DNA of 64,000 bases, taken from contig JAFQLS010000013.1 in assembly GCA_017396555.1 (NCBI GenBank), positions 1 to 64,000 of the forward strand, read 5' to 3'. Each line of letters starts with the position of its first letter. The first letter of the stretch is position 1. Below the pieces are notes generated by a model. That model saw only the letters and a program-made list of their open reading frames with translations. It made no database searches and was not told where the DNA came from. The position numbers and the translations under genes were made by a program. Positions 27,806 through 35,440 of this stretch are shown piece after piece. This DNA is from Lachnospiraceae bacterium. Its GTDB lineage: Bacteria > Bacillota > Clostridia > Lachnospirales > Lachnospiraceae.

Positions 27806-29608
27806 ATGAGTAAAGGAATTAAAAAAGCAATTATTTGCATAGTATGTGCAGTTGTTGCATTTTTGTCGGCATATTTCAATGTATTTGGTACTATTGATAA
27901 AGCAATTGAAGATGTATTGTATCATAATGCAGGGAAAGTTAATCCTAAGATTAAGATTATTAAGATTGATGATTCTACAATGAATAGATATGGTGATATT
28001 TATGAGTGGAATAGAGATATTTATGCTGATTTAATTGATACGTTATGTGTGTCGAAGGATATACGTCCTGCAGTAATTGGATTTGATGTGCTTTTCAGTA
28101 GCGAAAAAATAAAGGATTCAGATCAGCAGTTTGCTGACAAGTGTAAAGAATATGGAAATGTTGTACTTGGATTTAGTTATGTCTTTGAAAGTGCAATAGT
28201 GACAGATAGTAACGGTGAATTGTACAATGATACAATGGCTGTTAAAGAAAAGGTAGTTCCTATTGATATATTAAAGGATGTGACAAGTCAAGGCTTTGTT
28301 AATGCGTTGATGGATAGTGAAGATAGCAAGATAAGAAGTGCATTTATGTACTTTGAAGAAGAGGATGGAACGGTTACAAGAAGCTTTAATTCAATGATAT
28401 ATGAAAAATATATGGAAAGCTTAGGTAAGGAACCAAAATACCCTACTGATGACAGTATAATGACATTTAAGTATTCTGGTGAACCAGAAGATTTTGAAAA
28501 TGTCTCATTATGTGATGTATTAGATGGGAATGTACCGGCTGAGGCTTTTGATGATTGTATCGTACTTATAGGAGCTTATGCAGCAGGAATGCAGGATGCA
28601 TATTTTGTTCCTGTTGATACAACACAGCAGATGTATGGAGTAGAGATTCATGCTAATATTATTCAGGCTATTATGGACGAGAATACACTTGAGAGAATTC
28701 CAATGTGGATTGATGCGGTTATTGCAGCAATTATAGCATTTGTGTTGGTGTTGCTTTTTGACAGACTCAGTGTAATAAAGATGGTTCTCACAAGTTGTGG
28801 GGTTATAATTACTAAGCTGTTAATCGGCTTGTTATTGTTTAATATGGGTTATACATGGAACAATCTTGTTGTGCCTGTTGTAGTTGTTCTGATTGCTTTA
28901 TACTATATAGGACTTCATTATTACAAGGCTAGAGCAGCAAGGCAGAGTATAGAAAAGGCTTTCAGTAAATATGTGGCTCCACAGGTAGTTAAGGAAATTG
29001 CAAAGGATGGTACATTTGAATTAAAGCTTGGTGGCGAAAATAGAAATGTTGCAGTATTGTTCGTGGATATTCGTGGATTCACACCTCTATCAGAAAGTCT
29101 AGAGCCGGAGCAGGTAGTTGATATATTGAACAATTATCTTGAACTTACAACAAATAGTATTTTCCGTCATGGAGGAACTCTTGATAAATTTATAGGTGAT
29201 GCTACGATGGCGGTATTTAATTCACCATTTGATACTGAAGACTATGTATATAAGGCGATTCTTGCAGCGTGGGATATAGTTCAGGGAGGAAATAAGATAG
29301 AAGAACAATTTGTTAAAAAATATGGTAAACATGTTGGATTTGGTGTTGGTGTTAACTGTGGTCCGGCGGTTGTTGGTAATATTGGATGTGAATTTAGAAT
29401 GGACTACACTGCAATTGGTGATACAGTCAATACAGCTGCAAGACTTGAGGCAAATGCACCAAGAGGAACTGTATACATAAGTGATGCTGTATACAAACAG
29501 GTTAAAGATAGAATTACAGTAGAAGATGTGGGAGAAATTCCGCTTAAGGGTAAATCAAAGGGTGTGTTTGTATACTCTGTTACGGGAATCAATGGTTACG
29601 AAGGCTAA
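27806..29608 (+). CDS. CHASE2-domain class III adenylate cyclase
   Basis: 600 residues. A first membrane helix (about 7-27) is followed by an extracytoplasmic CHASE2 sensor (about 30-290), a cluster of membrane helices (about 295-375) and a cytosolic class III cyclase domain (about 406-595). All catalytic residues are there: metal Asp421 (FVDIRGFT) and Asp465 (FIGDATMAVF), substrate Lys461 and Asp533 (DYTAIGD) that specify adenine, Asn542 and Arg546 for the transition state. It should make cAMP from ATP in response to an external signal. GGGAGG precedes the ATG. It follows two cNMP-binding genes and precedes a cNMP-phosphatase. Adenine specificity is residue-based inference. Confidence 0.9.
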   Translation: MSKGIKKAIICIVCAVVAFLSAYFNVFGTIDKAIEDVLYHNAGKVNPKIKIIKIDDSTMNRYGDIYEWNRDIYADLIDTLCVSKDIRPAVIGFDVLFSSEKIKDSDQQFADKCKEYGNVVLGFSYVFESAIVTDSNGELYNDTMAVKEKVVPIDILKDVTSQGFVNALMDSEDSKIRSAFMYFEEEDGTVTRSFNSMIYEKYMESLGKEPKYPTDDSIMTFKYSGEPEDFENVSLCDVLDGNVPAEAFDDCIVLIGAYAAGMQDAYFVPVDTTQQMYGVEIHANIIQAIMDENTLERIPMWIDAVIAAIIAFVLVLLFDRLSVIKMVLTSCGVIITKLLIGLLLFNMGYTWNNLVVPVVVVLIALYYIGLHYYKARAARQSIEKAFSKYVAPQVVKEIAKDGTFELKLGGENRNVAVLFVDIRGFTPLSESLEPEQVVDILNNYLELTTNSIFRHGGTLDKFIGDATMAVFNSPFDTEDYVYKAILAAWDIVQGGNKIEEQFVKKYGKHVGFGVGVNCGPAVVGNIGCEFRMDYTAIGDTVNTAARLEANAPRGTVYISDAVYKQVKDRITVEDVGEIPLKGKSKGVFVYSVTGINGYEG

Positions 29609-29620
29609 TAGGAGGTGTGT

Positions 29621-30400
29621 ATGAAGCAAATACTTATTGTGCCGGATATAAATAATTTAGATGCTGATATGGAATTAGTGGATAGATACTCTTTTGGTTT
29701 TGAGTATAATGATTTCTTTTATCCGGATGTATTGGATGATGAAAAGAGGCTTAATGAAATTATTGAAAAATATAAAAGCTATAAGCTTCCGGAGTATTCA
29801 ACAGTTCATGGGGCTTTTTTTGATGTGATTCCATTTAGTATTGATTCTAAGATAAGGGAGATTTCAATGCTTAGAATAGAACAAAGTATTGATGTGGCAT
29901 TAAGGCTTGGGGCAAAGGCAGTTATATTTCATACTAACTATAACCCGTTTCTCAATTCCGCAATATATGTAGAGGGGTGGATTAAAGAAAATGTAAAGAT
30001 TTGGACTGAGGTTGTTGAAAAATATACTGATATAAATATCTATCTGGAAAATATGTTTGATATGACTCCTGATATTATGTTAAAGCTAGGGGAAAGTTTA
30101 TGTAAATATGAAAATTTTGGTATATGTCTTGATTATGCTCATGCATCGCTTGGTAAGGTTCAACCACATATCTGGGTGGAAAAGCTTGGTAAATATATAA
30201 AACATATTCATATTAACGATAATGACCTTGTTAGCGATTTGCATCTTGCATGGGGAGATGGAAAAATAAAAAGGGAGTTGTTTTATGAAAGCTACGAGAA
30301 ATTTATGAGTAGTGCTACTGTTCTAATAGAAACATCACTCATGGAAAATAAATTACAATCTATAAATGTTCTGAAAAAAGAAGGCTTTATAGATAAATAG
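29621..30400 (+). CDS. TIM-barrel protein, xylose isomerase/AP endonuclease 2-like
   Basis: 259 residues. The sugar-phosphate isomerase/epimerase-like fold is suggested by VHGAFFD, VIFHTNYN, IYLENMFD, CLDYAHA, HIHINDND and VLIETS, which supply His, Glu and Asp residues for a divalent metal site at the expected strand ends. Substrate unknown; sugar isomerase, epimerase and endonuclease IV-like roles are all possible. AGGAGG precedes the ATG at 29621. It lies 12 bases after the cyclase and 13 before the STAS gene, so it is embedded in the signalling operon, an unexpected place for a metabolic enzyme. Confidence 0.78.
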   Translation: MKQILIVPDINNLDADMELVDRYSFGFEYNDFFYPDVLDDEKRLNEIIEKYKSYKLPEYSTVHGAFFDVIPFSIDSKIREISMLRIEQSIDVALRLGAKAVIFHTNYNPFLNSAIYVEGWIKENVKIWTEVVEKYTDINIYLENMFDMTPDIMLKLGESLCKYENFGICLDYAHASLGKVQPHIWVEKLGKYIKHIHINDNDLVSDLHLAWGDGKIKRELFYESYEKFMSSATVLIETSLMENKLQSINVLKKEGFIDK

Positions 30401-30413
30401 GAGGCTAAAGAAT

Positions 30414-30710
30414 ATGGAAATTTTAAAGAAACGTGATGGAGAAACATTGAAGGTTGACTTAGTAGGAAGACTTGATACAACTACAGGTCCTGAACTTGAA
30501 AGTAATTTGATTGATGAACTGGATGATGTCACAGAATTGATTCTTGATTTTGAACAACTTGATTATGTATCATCAGCAGGACTTAGAGTACTTCTGGTGC
30601 TTCAGAAAAAGATGAATAAGCAGGGAAACATGGTTATTAGAAATGTGAGCGAATCTATTATTGAGGTATTTGATATTACAGGGTTTATTGATATTTTGAC
30701 AATTGAATAG
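30414..30710 (+). CDS. STAS-domain anti-sigma factor antagonist-like protein
   Basis: 98 residues, a single STAS domain. The phosphorylatable Ser sits in DYVSSAGLRVLL, the site that partner-switching kinases modify. The RsbV/SpoIIAA family binds and releases a HATPase-type kinase depending on phosphorylation. The next two genes encode such a kinase and a PP2C phosphatase, so the three form a full partner-switch set. GGAGG lies upstream. Which output it controls is unknown. Confidence 0.9.
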   Translation: MEILKKRDGETLKVDLVGRLDTTTGPELESNLIDELDDVTELILDFEQLDYVSSAGLRVLLVLQKKMNKQGNMVIRNVSESIIEVFDITGFIDILTIE

Positions 30711-30727
30711 TTTGGGGGCTGTAATGT

Positions 30728-31150
30728 ATGGTTCAAAAAATATTTCCGGCAAATGACATATTTTTAAAAGATGTCATGACTTTTACTGAAGAGGAAATGG
30801 TTAAAGTCAATGTTTCTACAAAGGTTATTACGCAGGTTAAGATTTGTGTAGAAGAGATTTTTGTGAATATCGCGCATTATGCATATGGAGACGAAAAAGG
30901 AGAGGCAAAAATAAGCATTCTATATGATGAATATAAAAATGCAATGACATTTATTTTTGAAGACGAGGGTGTTCCTTATAATCCGCTGGATAAAAGCGAC
31001 CCTGATACTACTTTAAGTGCAGAGGAGAGGAAAATAGGAGGACTCGGTATATTTATATGTAAGAAAACTATGGATGATATTCAATATAAGTACGAAAATG
31101 GTAAAAATATATTATCTATGACAAAAACATTAGATAGTAAGTACTTATAG
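30728..31150 (+). CDS. HATPase-type serine kinase, RsbW/SpoIIAB-like
   Basis: 140 residues. The GHKL ATP site is seen as the N box EEIFVNIAHYAY, the G1 box DEGVPYNPL and the G2 box GGLGIFIC. Such proteins phosphorylate a STAS partner and often sequester another protein. Here no alternative sigma factor gene is nearby, so the sequestered target need not be a sigma factor. It lies 17 bases after the STAS gene and 14 before the phosphatase ATG. Confidence 0.88.
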   Translation: MVQKIFPANDIFLKDVMTFTEEEMVKVNVSTKVITQVKICVEEIFVNIAHYAYGDEKGEAKISILYDEYKNAMTFIFEDEGVPYNPLDKSDPDTTLSAEERKIGGLGIFICKKTMDDIQYKYENGKNILSMTKTLDSKYL

Positions 31151-31164
31151 TGACAGGAGGCTTT

Positions 31165-32340
31165 ATGGACGCAAATTATTTAAGAAAAGTGCCAACTATA
31201 CAGGAATTTTTTAAGATTAAGGAAGGTCAGGAATTGTCCGAGGAAACAAGATTGTTTCTTGAGGCAATGAGTGAGGTTAGTATTAGCAAAGGTCAGAATA
31301 TTGTTACTGTTAATGAGGATTGTCAGGATGGTATGTACATAATTTTAGAAGGTAGAGCAAATGTATTTGCCAGTGATGGTTCGTTGATAAATATTCTTGG
31401 TAAAGGTGAGTTTATTGGTGAATTAGGACTTATAAATGATCAAAAACGTGGCGCTACAGTGTGTGCAGATACGGATGTAGTATGTGCTAATATTTCGAGA
31501 CAGTTATTTGAAGATGTAGCGATGAAGAATCGTAAAATTTATGGTGCATTCATAAATATGTTATATAACAAGACAACGAAAATGGTTGCTGAACAGGAAA
31601 GAATACGTTCTGAACTTGAAATTGCGACTAAGATACAGGCTGATTGTCTGGAATCAGATTTTTCTGAATTTAATAAGTTGCCTAATCTTAAGGTTAATGC
31701 ACTTATGAGACCGGCTAAGGAGGTTGGTGGAGACTTTTATGATATATTTATGATTGATGATACTCATATGTGTTTTTTAATTGCAGATGTATCGGGTAAA
31801 GGCGTACCGGCAGCGTTATTTATGGTAATGGCAAAGACACACATTAAGAATTATTCATCACTTGGTTTGTCTCTTAGTGAGTCTGTAACAAGAGCTAATA
31901 ATCAGTTGTGCTATAAAAATGAGCAGGGTATGTTTGTAACTGCATTTGTGTGTGTTCTTGATATTGAAACTAATAAGGTTACGTTTGTAAATGCAGGACA
32001 TAATAAGCCATTTATACGTAAGAAGGATGATAAATTCGTTATGTATCCGGCAAAGAGAAATCTTGTGCTTGGTTTGATGGAAGATATCGTATATAAAGAA
32101 CAGGAATTTATGTTGGAGGAGGGTGACTGCCTGTATCTATATACCGATGGAGTGTCGGAAGCATTGAATATAAATAAAGAATTGCTTGGTGATGCGAGAT
32201 TAGAAGAAATGCTTAACAGACATACTGATGATGTGTATGATGTTGACTTGTTTGTGCAAGATATGTTTAAAGAAGTCGATGATTTTGCGGGAGAAGAAAT
32301 TCAGGCAGATGATATTACGATGCTATATCTTGCGAGATAA
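31165..32340 (+). CDS. cNMP-binding domain fused to SpoIIE-type PP2C phosphatase
   Basis: 391 residues. The N-terminal domain (about 20-140) is a cyclic-nucleotide-binding fold with GEFIGELGLINDQKRGAT, which keeps the ribose Glu and phosphate Arg. A coiled linker (about 145-165) leads to a complete SpoIIE/RsbU-type phosphatase (about 185-390): EVGGDFYD, ADVSGKGVPAALFM, NAGHN, LYTDGVSEA and ADDITML supply the metal Asp residues. It should dephosphorylate the STAS protein, with cyclic nucleotide as the input. Start at 31165 chosen for AGGAGG seven bases before; an upstream GTG at 31150 lacks a site. Input-output logic is inference. Confidence 0.9.
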   Translation: MDANYLRKVPTIQEFFKIKEGQELSEETRLFLEAMSEVSISKGQNIVTVNEDCQDGMYIILEGRANVFASDGSLINILGKGEFIGELGLINDQKRGATVCADTDVVCANISRQLFEDVAMKNRKIYGAFINMLYNKTTKMVAEQERIRSELEIATKIQADCLESDFSEFNKLPNLKVNALMRPAKEVGGDFYDIFMIDDTHMCFLIADVSGKGVPAALFMVMAKTHIKNYSSLGLSLSESVTRANNQLCYKNEQGMFVTAFVCVLDIETNKVTFVNAGHNKPFIRKKDDKFVMYPAKRNLVLGLMEDIVYKEQEFMLEEGDCLYLYTDGVSEALNINKELLGDARLEEMLNRHTDDVYDVDLFVQDMFKEVDDFAGEEIQADDITMLYLAR

Positions 32341-32366
32341 ATAATATTTTAGGAGTAGGTGATAGA

Positions 32367-33581
32367 ATGGATTTTAGTAAAGAAATATTAGAATTAATTA
32401 ATGGACAGGAGACTTGCATTACAATAGTGGATGCGAAAAGTTTGGAAGTTGTATATGGTGGTTCGGATTGTATAGAGGGACTTATGGAAGAGTGTCCTAC
32501 ATTAACATCACAAAAGAATCGTGTGGAATGGGAATTCTTAGATATTATGACTAAGAAATATTATAAGTGTAATTCTACTATGTTTGAAAAGAATGGGAAT
32601 AATTATATTATGCATTTGCAGTGTGATGTAACTGAGTATATGAGCCTCAACCGAGATGTAACGAAGTATATGGCGTTTTTTAAAAAACTTTCTGCATTTC
32701 AGACTGCAGTGCTTGAAAATCTTTCAAATACTTATTATGAACTACTTCCGATGCTTCTTGAATATTTTAAGGGCGAAAAAGTTTATTTTATGATTCAAAG
32801 AGATGATAAGTTGGATATAATAACATACATAGGTAAGGAAAAAATCTTTGAAAATGCCAGAATTAATTATGACGATACAGTGGCTGAATGTTTTGAAAAA
32901 TGCAAGACAGCAGATATTCTCGGTATGTCGGTAAAAGGTGAACTACCAGAGATGCATACATTGTGTAATGGTAATGCACTTAATCAGAATTATTCAATTG
33001 TTTTCCCAGAGTCGGCAAAGCTGGATAAAGATTCAATGAGTGAAAAGACTCTTATAAATGTTATTAAGCTCTTTGTTGAAAATACAATGCTTAGAGAAAA
33101 ACTTGTGTATGACAGCGAACATGACAAGCTTACAGGCTTGTACAACAAAGGAAAATATTTGGAAATGACGGAGCAAACATTCCCTAATGCCGGTTCTATA
33201 GCAATATTTAACTTTGATGTAAATGATTTGAAGATAATGAATGATACCTATGGACATGAAGCTGGTGATAAGTTATTGATTAAGGCGGCAGATAGTATTC
33301 GTAAAGTTGTCAATAATAATACCTTTGGCTTCCGTATGGGCGGTGATGAATATCTTATGGTTGCAATTAATATAGAACAGGAAGAAGTTGACAGGCTTCG
33401 TAAGCGCTGGGAAGAAGAACTTGCAAGACTCAATGAGGCAGATGATGGTATTAATTGCGTTATTGCTGTTGGTGTGGCTTATGCAAAGTCGCCATATGAT
33501 TTTAGTGAATTAACAAAAATAGCAGATGCCTTGATGTATGAAGATAAGAAGATTAAAAAGGCAGGAAGAGAAATAAGATAG
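32367..33581 (+). CDS. Cytosolic diguanylate cyclase (GGDEF) with N-terminal sensor region
   Basis: 404 residues with no membrane helix. Residues about 10-95 look PAS-like (CITIVDAKSLEVVYG) and about 110-235 GAF-like. The GGDEF domain (about 245-404) has DKLTGLYNKGKYLEM, FDVNDLKIMNDTYGHEAGD and the signature GGDEY, a common active form. No RxxD inhibitory site is seen ahead of it. It should make c-di-GMP. It follows the cNMP-phosphatase by 26 bases and precedes deoD by 14, so it looks co-transcribed with the cAMP genes. Confidence 0.88.
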   Translation: MDFSKEILELINGQETCITIVDAKSLEVVYGGSDCIEGLMEECPTLTSQKNRVEWEFLDIMTKKYYKCNSTMFEKNGNNYIMHLQCDVTEYMSLNRDVTKYMAFFKKLSAFQTAVLENLSNTYYELLPMLLEYFKGEKVYFMIQRDDKLDIITYIGKEKIFENARINYDDTVAECFEKCKTADILGMSVKGELPEMHTLCNGNALNQNYSIVFPESAKLDKDSMSEKTLINVIKLFVENTMLREKLVYDSEHDKLTGLYNKGKYLEMTEQTFPNAGSIAIFNFDVNDLKIMNDTYGHEAGDKLLIKAADSIRKVVNNNTFGFRMGGDEYLMVAINIEQEEVDRLRKRWEEELARLNEADDGINCVIAVGVAYAKSPYDFSELTKIADALMYEDKKIKKAGREIR

Positions 33582-33595
33582 AGAGGTGATTAAAT

Positions 33596-34312
33596 ATGTC
33601 AACACCACATAATCAGGCTGAAATGGGAGAAATAGCTAAGACGGTACTGATGCCAGGTGATCCGCTTAGAGCAAAATTTATAGCAGAGACATTTCTTGAA
33701 AACCCGGTGCAGTTTAATTCTGTAAGAAATATGTTTGGATATACAGGAACCTATAAGGGTAAGGAAGTATCGGTTATGGGTTCGGGTATGGGAATGCCAT
33801 CAATAGGCATTTATTCATATGAACTCTATTCGCAGTATGGAGTTGAAAATATTATTAGAATTGGTTCTGCGGGTTCATATTGTGAAAAAGCTAAGGTATA
33901 TGATGTTGTATTGGCAACAGAAGCATATTCTAAGTCGAATTTTGCTTTGGTTCAGAATGGATATGACAAGGATAAAACTTATCCATCGGATAAATTAAAT
34001 GATATGATTAGAGAATCTGCTAAAAACTTGGGCATTCCATTGATAGAAGGATGTATACATTCGTCGGATGTATTTTATCAGGAAGATAAGACACCATATC
34101 ATGAAAAATTATATAGTGACCACGGATGTTTTGCGGTTGAGATGGAGAGCTTTGCTTTGTTTCATAATGCATCGGTTCTTGGTAAAAATGCAGCATGTCT
34201 GCTTACGATATCAGATTCATTTGTGTCAAAGGAAGTCACTACGGCAGAGGAAAGGCAGAATTCATTTACTAATATGATGAAAATTGCTCTTGAGACAGCA
34301 ATAAATTTATAA
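33596..34312 (+). CDS. deoD: Purine nucleoside phosphorylase, DeoD type
   Basis: 238 residues, the usual size of the hexameric family. MPGDPLRAKFIAE binds phosphate, GSGMGMPSIGIYSYEL forms part of the nucleoside pocket and VEMESFALF carries the ribose-binding Glu. The active-site Asp is in TISDSF. It splits purine nucleosides with phosphate for salvage. It lies 14 bases after the GGDEF gene, probably as the last gene of that transcript, then a terminator follows. Confidence 0.93.
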   Translation: MSTPHNQAEMGEIAKTVLMPGDPLRAKFIAETFLENPVQFNSVRNMFGYTGTYKGKEVSVMGSGMGMPSIGIYSYELYSQYGVENIIRIGSAGSYCEKAKVYDVVLATEAYSKSNFALVQNGYDKDKTYPSDKLNDMIRESAKNLGIPLIEGCIHSSDVFYQEDKTPYHEKLYSDHGCFAVEMESFALFHNASVLGKNAACLLTISDSFVSKEVTTAEERQNSFTNMMKIALETAINL

Positions 34313-34338
34313 AAACAATAAAAAATAAAGGAAAAGAG

Positions 34339-34376
34339 GAAAGTCCGCAGAATATATATTATGTAGGACTTTTTTT
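34339..34376 (+). terminator. Terminator after deoD
   Basis: AAAGTCC and GGACTTT close a longer AT-rich hairpin, followed by a T run. Confidence 0.75.
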
Positions 34377-34402
34377 CTATTTTGCAAAAAGGGGCTTTTA
34401 TT

Positions 34403-35410
34403 ATGTTGATTAGAGAACAGCTGGAACAGCATGAAGAAAAATATTTAAGTAAATATGCAGCTAAAAGTGTTAATAGTCTTGGACGTGACAGGGAGGAAGA
34501 GCCTTGTGATATTAGAACATGCTATCAGAGAGACAGGGATAGAATTATTCATTGTAAAGCATTTAGACGTCTTAAGCATAAGACACAGGTGTTTTTAGCA
34601 CCTCTGGGTGACCATTACAGAACAAGACTCACACATACGCTTGAGGTGTCACAGATTGCGAGAACTATTGCTGTTTCGTTAAAAATGAATGAGAATCTTA
34701 CCGAGGCGATAGCACTTGGACATGACCTTGGACATACGCCATTTGGTCATGCAGGAGAAGATGCACTTAATAAGGTGTGTTCGGAGGGATTTACTCATTT
34801 TGAGCAGAGTATAAGGGTTGTAGAACTTTTAGAGAAAAAGGGAGAGGGTCTTAATCTTACAAAAGAGGTCAGGGATGGTATTATTAATCATCGTACCAGT
34901 GGAAATCCATCTACAATGGAAGGAAAGATTGTCAGGTTGTCTGATAAGATAGCTTATATTAATCATGATATAGATGATGCCATAAGGGCAAAAATATTAA
35001 GAGAAGAAGACATTCCTAAGGAATTTACGCAGGTTCTTGGTAATACTAAGCAGAAGCGACTTAATACAATGATATATGACATTGTAAATAATAGTATGGA
35101 TAAGCCGGATATTATTATGTCCGAAGAGATTGAAAATGCGATGAAGGGACTTAGGAAGTTCATGTTTGAAAATGTATATTCTAATAACGTGGCAAAGGGA
35201 CAGGAATTTAAAGCGAAGACAATGCTTAAATCTATGTACGAGTACTATCTCGAGCATATTAATGAATTGCCGGAAGAATATATATATATGATAAGTGATA
35301 AGGGACAAAAGGAAGAAAGAGTGGTATGTGATTACATAGCAGGAATGAGTGATCCATATGCGGTATCCCAGTTTGAACAGATATTTGTACCATTCTTTTG
35401 GAAAATGTAG
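34403..35410 (+). CDS. dgt: dGTP triphosphohydrolase (HD domain)
   Basis: 335 residues. HD-domain residues are seen in RTRLTHTLEVSQIAR and GHDLGHTPFGHAGE, the metal site of the family, which releases triphosphate from dGTP or other dNTPs. Start at 34403 chosen for AAGGGG upstream; the ATG-less extension from 34382 has no site. It is followed by dnaG and rpoD at short distance, the usual clostridial arrangement of the primase-sigma operon. Confidence 0.92.
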   Translation: MLIREQLEQHEEKYLSKYAAKSVNSLGRDREEEPCDIRTCYQRDRDRIIHCKAFRRLKHKTQVFLAPLGDHYRTRLTHTLEVSQIARTIAVSLKMNENLTEAIALGHDLGHTPFGHAGEDALNKVCSEGFTHFEQSIRVVELLEKKGEGLNLTKEVRDGIINHRTSGNPSTMEGKIVRLSDKIAYINHDIDDAIRAKILREEDIPKEFTQVLGNTKQKRLNTMIYDIVNNSMDKPDIIMSEEIENAMKGLRKFMFENVYSNNVAKGQEFKAKTMLKSMYEYYLEHINELPEEYIYMISDKGQKEERVVCDYIAGMSDPYAVSQFEQIFVPFFWKM

Positions 35411-35440
35411 CTGTAAAGCTATGAAAGGTTAGGTTATAGA

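Noticed and set aside
30414..32340. A sigma-B type operon
   Set aside because: STAS, kinase and phosphatase are present but no alternative sigma gene is near; rpoD at 37235 is the housekeeping factor in its own operon.
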